Source: Kallipyga massiliensis ph2 (lineage in GTDB: Bacteria > Bacillota > Clostridia > Tissierellales > Peptoniphilaceae). From it: a stretch of 64,000 nucleotides of DNA. The stretch is from positions 466,346 to 530,345 of the forward strand of contig NZ_HE978585.1 in the NCBI RefSeq assembly GCF_000311985.1, read 5' to 3'. The translations under genes and the position numbers were made by a program. Of this stretch, positions 60,244 through 64,000 are shown piece after piece. Every line of letters starts with the position of its first letter. The first letter of the stretch is position 1. Under the pieces are notes generated by a model. It was not told the DNA's origin. It searched no databases and worked only from the letters and a program-made list of their open reading frames with translations.

Positions 60244-61353
60244 ATGATGTCTGGCCGGATTCAACAGCTGAAAACCGGGAAAAAGCCACAAATTGTAAAG
60301 TGTATATTCTTTACAGAGGCCTTGCTCTTTTTTATTCTTTTGAGTGCGTGTTCAGTTAACCGTAACAAGACACTATCAGAACTGGATAGGGATTCGATCG
60401 ATTTTGGCGTAGTTATTACAACGGAGAGTGCATATCATTCGAAAATCTTATGGTTTGACTCAGAATTAGAGGCAGCCCAGGAGCAAGAACTCTCCTACGC
60501 GGCCTTGGGATCCCCCTTCTATGTTCCGGTTGAGGATCATGGCGAGCTATTTCTCATCCCTCAGGGTCTTGGAAATCAAAAGGATACAAAAAAAGTGATC
60601 GGTGTGAATAAAGGGTCACTTGAAATAACCGAATATCCATTTCAGCATATTGCACTTAATCATATGGCAGCGGCCGATGACAGAGTATACGCTATTAATA
60701 CGCTAAATGGTGTCAGTTGTTTGGAGGCGTGGGACAAAAAAAATCAATCGAGTAAGACGGTTGAGTTACCAGGAGTCCATTTTTATTGTATATTTGCCGG
60801 TAATCATAAGTTATTTGCCTTTGATATGCAGGAGAATCCAGTAGATCCCAACAAGTATATTAGTACAATGCACGTCTATACGAGCGAATTGAACTTGCTG
60901 AAGGAAGAGGATATTTCTGAATATGGAATGCTTTCAGGGATTGGTATAGCGGATTCCGAGTATCTCTTTGTTACGGTGAATGTGGATGAAGAGTATGCTC
61001 CGATAGGGAAAATCTTAAAAATTCATCAGGATAATTTTACAATCGAAGAGATCTCAACTTCTAAGGATTCACCGCATGCAATTTATCAATACCAACAAGA
61101 TCTCATCGTCACGCATTACGATCCCGTAGTTGATCAAGGAACGCAGGTGTCGATCATTGAACCGAATGGAAGGGAAACATTTAAGGACCTTAAAGTAACA
61201 CTAACAAATACGGCTATTGTTGAAAATAGTTTTATTGTTGCCAATCAGGCAGGCATATATCAGTTTCAATTACCAAGTTTTGAATTATTAAATAGCTATC
61301 CGCTGAATGTAGCAGATGGATACTATGTCTCTGCTGTGCTAGCAGTGGACTGA
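60244..61353 (+). CDS. Putative lipoprotein with beta-propeller-like repeats (369 aa)
   Basis: A long basic N-terminus is followed by a hydrophobic stretch ending in the lipobox LLSAC (Cys near residue 36), so it is probably lipid-anchored outside the cell. The rest is strand-rich with recurring segments such as YAALGSPFYVPVEDHGELFLI, DDRVYAINTLNGVSCLEAWD and LTNTAIVENSFIVANQAGIY, suggesting a WD40/YncE-like propeller. I do not recognise a specific family. It sits between the sigma-linked secreted protein and the dead permease, so it may bind the secreted product or confer immunity. TAAGGAGTAGAAC precedes the ATG. Confidence 0.7.
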   Translation: MMSGRIQQLKTGKKPQIVKCIFFTEALLFFILLSACSVNRNKTLSELDRDSIDFGVVITTESAYHSKILWFDSELEAAQEQELSYAALGSPFYVPVEDHGELFLIPQGLGNQKDTKKVIGVNKGSLEITEYPFQHIALNHMAAADDRVYAINTLNGVSCLEAWDKKNQSSKTVELPGVHFYCIFAGNHKLFAFDMQENPVDPNKYISTMHVYTSELNLLKEEDISEYGMLSGIGIADSEYLFVTVNVDEEYAPIGKILKIHQDNFTIEEISTSKDSPHAIYQYQQDLIVTHYDPVVDQGTQVSIIEPNGRETFKDLKVTLTNTAIVENSFIVANQAGIYQFQLPSFELLNSYPLNVADGYYVSAVLAVD

Positions 61354-61412
61354 TTGAAAGAGCAGGAGACTTATCCCAAATGAATGAACGAGGTCCTATA
61401 GACTCAATACGG

Positions 61413-61459
61413 AAAGGAGTGGGGCGGCATGTTAATACGTGCCGCCCCGTTTGCCTATA
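61413..61459 (+). promoter_or_regulatory. Shine-Dalgarno, hairpin, start position: structured initiation site of the dead permease
   Basis: AAAGGAG (61413-61419) is followed one base later by GGGGCGGCATGT (61421-61432), loop TAAT, and ACGTGCCGCCCC (61437-61448): a 12-bp stem with one G-T pair. Eight bases later lies ATA (61457), the position aligned with the ATG of the 45144 permease. The geometry equals that at 45100-45146 although the stem sequence is different. Confidence 0.7.
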
Positions 61460-62095
61460 AAAAAATTCATCCGCTATTTTCGAATTTTTAATCATTCCGC
61501 TTTTCTCCCGGTCCTTACCACGATTGGTTTTCTTGTCGCCTTCGTTATCCTCCTTTTCTATAGCAATGCAGAGATTTCCTCCTATGCTTCAGGATTTCAT
61601 GGTCCCAACGGATTTAACGCAAACCCTATTCGTTTTCATATGGATAAGATGGATCGGAAGGATGCAAAAATTCTGGCCACCATCCCCAATCCCCATCGTT
61701 TTTCCTGGATAAGCTTTGATGAGGACCATGATATTTCCTGACACACCGGAGATGCGGCAGTAGGTTGGGAGGTAAAGCAAAAATTAGAGAAGAACCCGGG
61801 AGGGGTCGTTGTGAATGCGGGATACCGAGAGGCAACCGTGAAGGATAGGGTTGAAATCAATGGTCACGTCCTTCCCATCGTCGGCGAGCATTCATCCGGC
61901 TTAACCTATCAAGAGGGTGATCGCCTTGAAGTATGCCTTGAACCGACCACTTTTGCGGAAGTCGGGTTAAAGGATATTCAAGTCGAGATGAATTTTCAGG
62001 GTCTATTAAGCAAGCAGGACATGGTAGGGATTGTCCAGGGACTGGAAGACCAAGGGCTTGTTTTTATGGGAGTTGATACCTTAGGCCTTGAGCCC
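61457..62095 (+). pseudogene. Broken copy of the FtsX-like permease at 45144
   Basis: Translation in one frame gives KKFIRYFRIF, VILLFYSNAEISSYA, an in-frame TGA at 61739-61741, then VKQKLEKNPGGVVVNAGYRE and further residues aligning with the 45144 product (KLEENPKGVIVPAGYQ and so on). The start codon position reads ATA. Similarity stops near 62095, where the convergent glycosyltransferase gene begins, so the three C-terminal helices are gone. No second permease or ATPase follows. Three lesions show that the transporter of this locus is dead. Confidence 0.88.
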
Positions 62096-63280
62096 GTGCT
62101 TGATTTCTTTCCAGTCCATGCTCTTGGAAAAGAGGGCATAGAGATTAACCGGTATCCAGGTCAGAAGGAAGAACCAGAAAAAGAGGATTCCCTTCCAGTA
62201 GTCTCGCAGGCCTTTTTTACAGTAGATCGTGATGAAAAGAGCAAGGAGGGTGGGCGGAAGGACCATGAAGAGAAAGTTCATCAAGGTAAAGTGGAGGCGG
62301 ATGCCCGTCGTGGTATTGACAAAACCAACCAAGATGAGGGTCAGGATGGGTAAAATCAAGCCGATGTTTCCCATATAGGTTCCGGTCATCATCATCAGGG
62401 AATCAAAGGGGTTTTTCCCTTGATCCGTGAAAATGGATTTGATCGTTGACCGGCCCATTTTTTCAAAAACCTGTTTGGCCCCTTTGGCCCAGCGGGACCG
62501 TTGGACAAGGGATTGGGACAGGGTGATCACCTGTTCGTCATAAAAAATAGCTTTTGGAGCATAGGCGATGTGGTTTCCGGAAAGGGAATTTTGGACGGTA
62601 AATTCGATATCTTCAGTCAGGGTCGAGGTGTTCCAGCCTCCGGACTTATCCAGGAGGGCCTTGCTGACCATAAAGCCGGTTCCGGTGATGATGGCATTCA
62701 TGCTCAAAACGGACCGTGAATGGTTATAAAAAAGATCCACAAGCAGCAAATAGATGGAGTGGGCACTGGAAACGCAGGTGGCGGAGGGGTTCTGCCCCTC
62801 CCGGAAGCCCTGGCAAGCCTCAAAGCCGGCATCCAGAGCCCGGTTCATCTCGGCAAGAAAATTTGGATCGACGGTATTATCGGCATCGAAAAGAAGGTAG
62901 GCTTCAAAGTCACGGTCATGGAGGTCGATGAAGGTCCGGTGGAGGACGTCGCCCTTGTTCCGAATATTCTCATTGTATTCAAGGACGGTGGCCCTTGTTT
63001 TTTTCGCCTCCTCAACGGTCCGGTCCGTGCAGTTATTAGCCAGGACAAAGACCTCATAGGCCTCATCCGGATAGTCAAGCTTGCCCAGGGATTCCACGCA
63101 TTGGCGGATGACCGCCTCCTCATTCCTAGCCGGGATAAGAATGGCAAATTTATGGAAGATCTTGGCTTCCGGGTAAGTTTTTCCTCGGCGGAAAAAATTT
63201 AAGCCGATGACAAAAAAATAGAGTCCATAGAAGTTGACAAGGACGAAGAGGATATAAAAAACAGCTTTAAAAACAGGCAT
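62081..63280 (-). CDS. Family 2 glycosyltransferase, membrane-bound, processive type (399 aa)
   Basis: Likely makes a cell-surface or secreted polysaccharide. An N-terminal helix (residues 7-29) precedes the GT2 domain, with FAILIPARNEEAVIRQC, the LLFDADNTVD metal site (DxD) near 132, STLTEDIEFT (TED) near 222 and the QRSRWAKG (QxxRW) motif near 260. At least three C-terminal helices follow (about 303-325, 336-360 and 366-388). This is the layout of cellulose/hyaluronan-synthase-like enzymes. Its 3' end abuts the truncated permease, so an insertion or deletion event joined them. ATG ending at 63280 follows AAGGAGAAATT. Confidence 0.9.
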   Translation of the reverse strand: MPVFKAVFYILFVLVNFYGLYFFVIGLNFFRRGKTYPEAKIFHKFAILIPARNEEAVIRQCVESLGKLDYPDEAYEVFVLANNCTDRTVEEAKKTRATVLEYNENIRNKGDVLHRTFIDLHDRDFEAYLLFDADNTVDPNFLAEMNRALDAGFEACQGFREGQNPSATCVSSAHSIYLLLVDLFYNHSRSVLSMNAIITGTGFMVSKALLDKSGGWNTSTLTEDIEFTVQNSLSGNHIAYAPKAIFYDEQVITLSQSLVQRSRWAKGAKQVFEKMGRSTIKSIFTDQGKNPFDSLMMMTGTYMGNIGLILPILTLILVGFVNTTTGIRLHFTLMNFLFMVLPPTLLALFITIYCKKGLRDYWKGILFFWFFLLTWIPVNLYALFSKSMDWKEIKHGLKA

Positions 63281-63461
63281 AATTTCTCCTTGGACCCGAT
63301 GGACTGGACTCCCAATGATTGCAGTATTTTTGTAGTATTAGTTTATTTGTTCGTCCTCCTTCTGTCAAATGTTATCTGCCGGTCTTTCTCTTCTGTTTTG
63401 AGGTACAATACAGGAGGTAGAAAAATAATAAACACTCATCTTCAGGAGGGAGGAAAACGAT

Positions 63462-64000
63462 TTGAAACCGAAATCATGGAAGGTCCCCACCGGGAGGTCG
63501 AATCGGATGCTGGACCTGGCCGGCAACATTCTCTATCTTAGCGTGGCCACCTTTATCATCGCTACTGCCATTTTCTTTTTTCTTATGCCCAGCAAAGCTT
63601 CTGTATCCAGCATCACGGGCCTGTCTATTGTCTTGACCCACTTTATTCCCCTGTCGGTCGCCCAAATTACCATGGTCATGAATGTGGGGCTACTGATCAT
63701 TGGCTTTATCCTTTTTGGCCGGGAGTTCGGCGGAAAAACGGTCTACACCTCGATCCTCCTCCCCTTGCTCCTCCGCCTTTATGAGGTCCTCCTTCCCAAC
63801 AATGGGTCTCTGACCGGCGATGCCACTTTGGATGTGGCCTGCTACATCTTTGTGGTCTCCATTGGCCTCTCCATGCTCTTCAATGACAACGCCTCATCCG
63901 GCGGCCTGGATATCGTGGCTAAGATCCTCCAGCGCTTCCTCCATATGGAGATCGGCCAGGCCCTCTCCCTGGCCGGCATTGCCATCGCTCTCTCCTCGGC
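63462..64000 (+). CDS. YitT-like multi-pass membrane protein (5' part, runs off the window)
   Basis: The first 179 codons are present, starting at TTG 63462 behind AGGAGGGAGGAAAACGA. Helices are predicted at about residues 22-45, 62-85, 92-108 and 130-145. The stretch FNDNASSGGLDIVAKILQ matches the conserved GG(T/L)D signature of the YitT family. Related proteins are uncharacterised or suspected transporters. No shorter in-frame ATG start has a comparable ribosome site. Confidence 0.75.
   Translation, partial: MKPKSWKVPTGRSNRMLDLAGNILYLSVATFIIATAIFFFLMPSKASVSSITGLSIVLTHFIPLSVAQITMVMNVGLLIIGFILFGREFGGKTVYTSILLPLLLRLYEVLLPNNGSLTGDATLDVACYIFVVSIGLSMLFNDNASSGGLDIVAKILQRFLHMEIGQALSLAGIAIALSS

Overview
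The window comes from a Gram-positive, probably anaerobic, amino-acid-fermenting Firmicute. Support: strong AGGAGG-type ribosome sites, several TTG and GTG starts, two surface proteins with triple cell-wall-binding (CWB2) repeats, one sortase-type wall protein, oxygen-sensitive L-serine dehydratase, and histidine/glutamate catabolism next to a carboxyltransferase. Housekeeping genes are GC-rich at third positions, while surface, secreted-peptide and sigma-factor loci are clearly more AT-rich. I infer the Tissierellia/Peptoniphilaceae neighbourhood, but no rRNA is present to confirm it.

Layout. 1-2942: ABC exporter (ATPase cut by the window edge, double-length permease). 3118-12930: amino-acid catabolism: glmL-like and hutI on the minus strand, diverging from hutU, a probable 2-hydroxyglutarate dehydrogenase and gdhA, then tRNA-Pro and a biotin-dependent carboxyltransferase subunit. 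Together these suggest histidine to glutamate to 2-oxoglutarate to 2-hydroxyglutarate. 13263-20357: giant repeat-rich wall protein. 20494-22063: birA-bioY behind a convincing BirA box. 22271-24700: beta-helix CWB2 surface protein. 24794-27443: sdaAB-sdaAA and a divergent LysR regulator. 28058-29377: SPFH/zinc-ribbon protein. 29570-40880: a long co-directional housekeeping run (ftsH, CBS-type pyrophosphatase, sua5, upp, murA, recD2, comF-like, 2-hydroxyacid dehydrogenase, phosphatase). 40922-44408: transglycosylase, DUF3783, Nudix, esterase, short pyruvate kinase. 44709-48029: small secreted protein with two FtsX-like permeases and an ATPase, resembling lactococcin-972-type loci. 48110-56384: GNAT, uracil permease, QueH fused to a membrane domain, thyA, pyridoxamine kinase, phosphoesterase-CWB2 protein. 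56501-57852: Y-family polymerase lacking its catalytic core, plus a YolD-like partner. 58356-62095: ECF sigma/anti-sigma pair, secreted protein, lipoprotein, and a dead copy of the 45144 permease. 62081-64000: glycosyltransferase and a YitT-like membrane protein cut by the window end.

Most notable signals. (a) In both permease loci a perfect or near-perfect hairpin separates the Shine-Dalgarno from the start codon. Spacing is identical (GGAG, 1 nt, hairpin, 8 nt, start codon position) but the stem sequences differ, which points to a structure-dependent translation start. (b) Five intergenic arrays of 41-54 bp tandem units form hairpins. Each array has its own stem sequence, yet four of them carry a similar core resembling GGCGGAATCGGG. 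(c) A second hairpin masks the Shine-Dalgarno of the sigma-linked secreted protein gene, with a possible promoter that would start transcription inside its loop.
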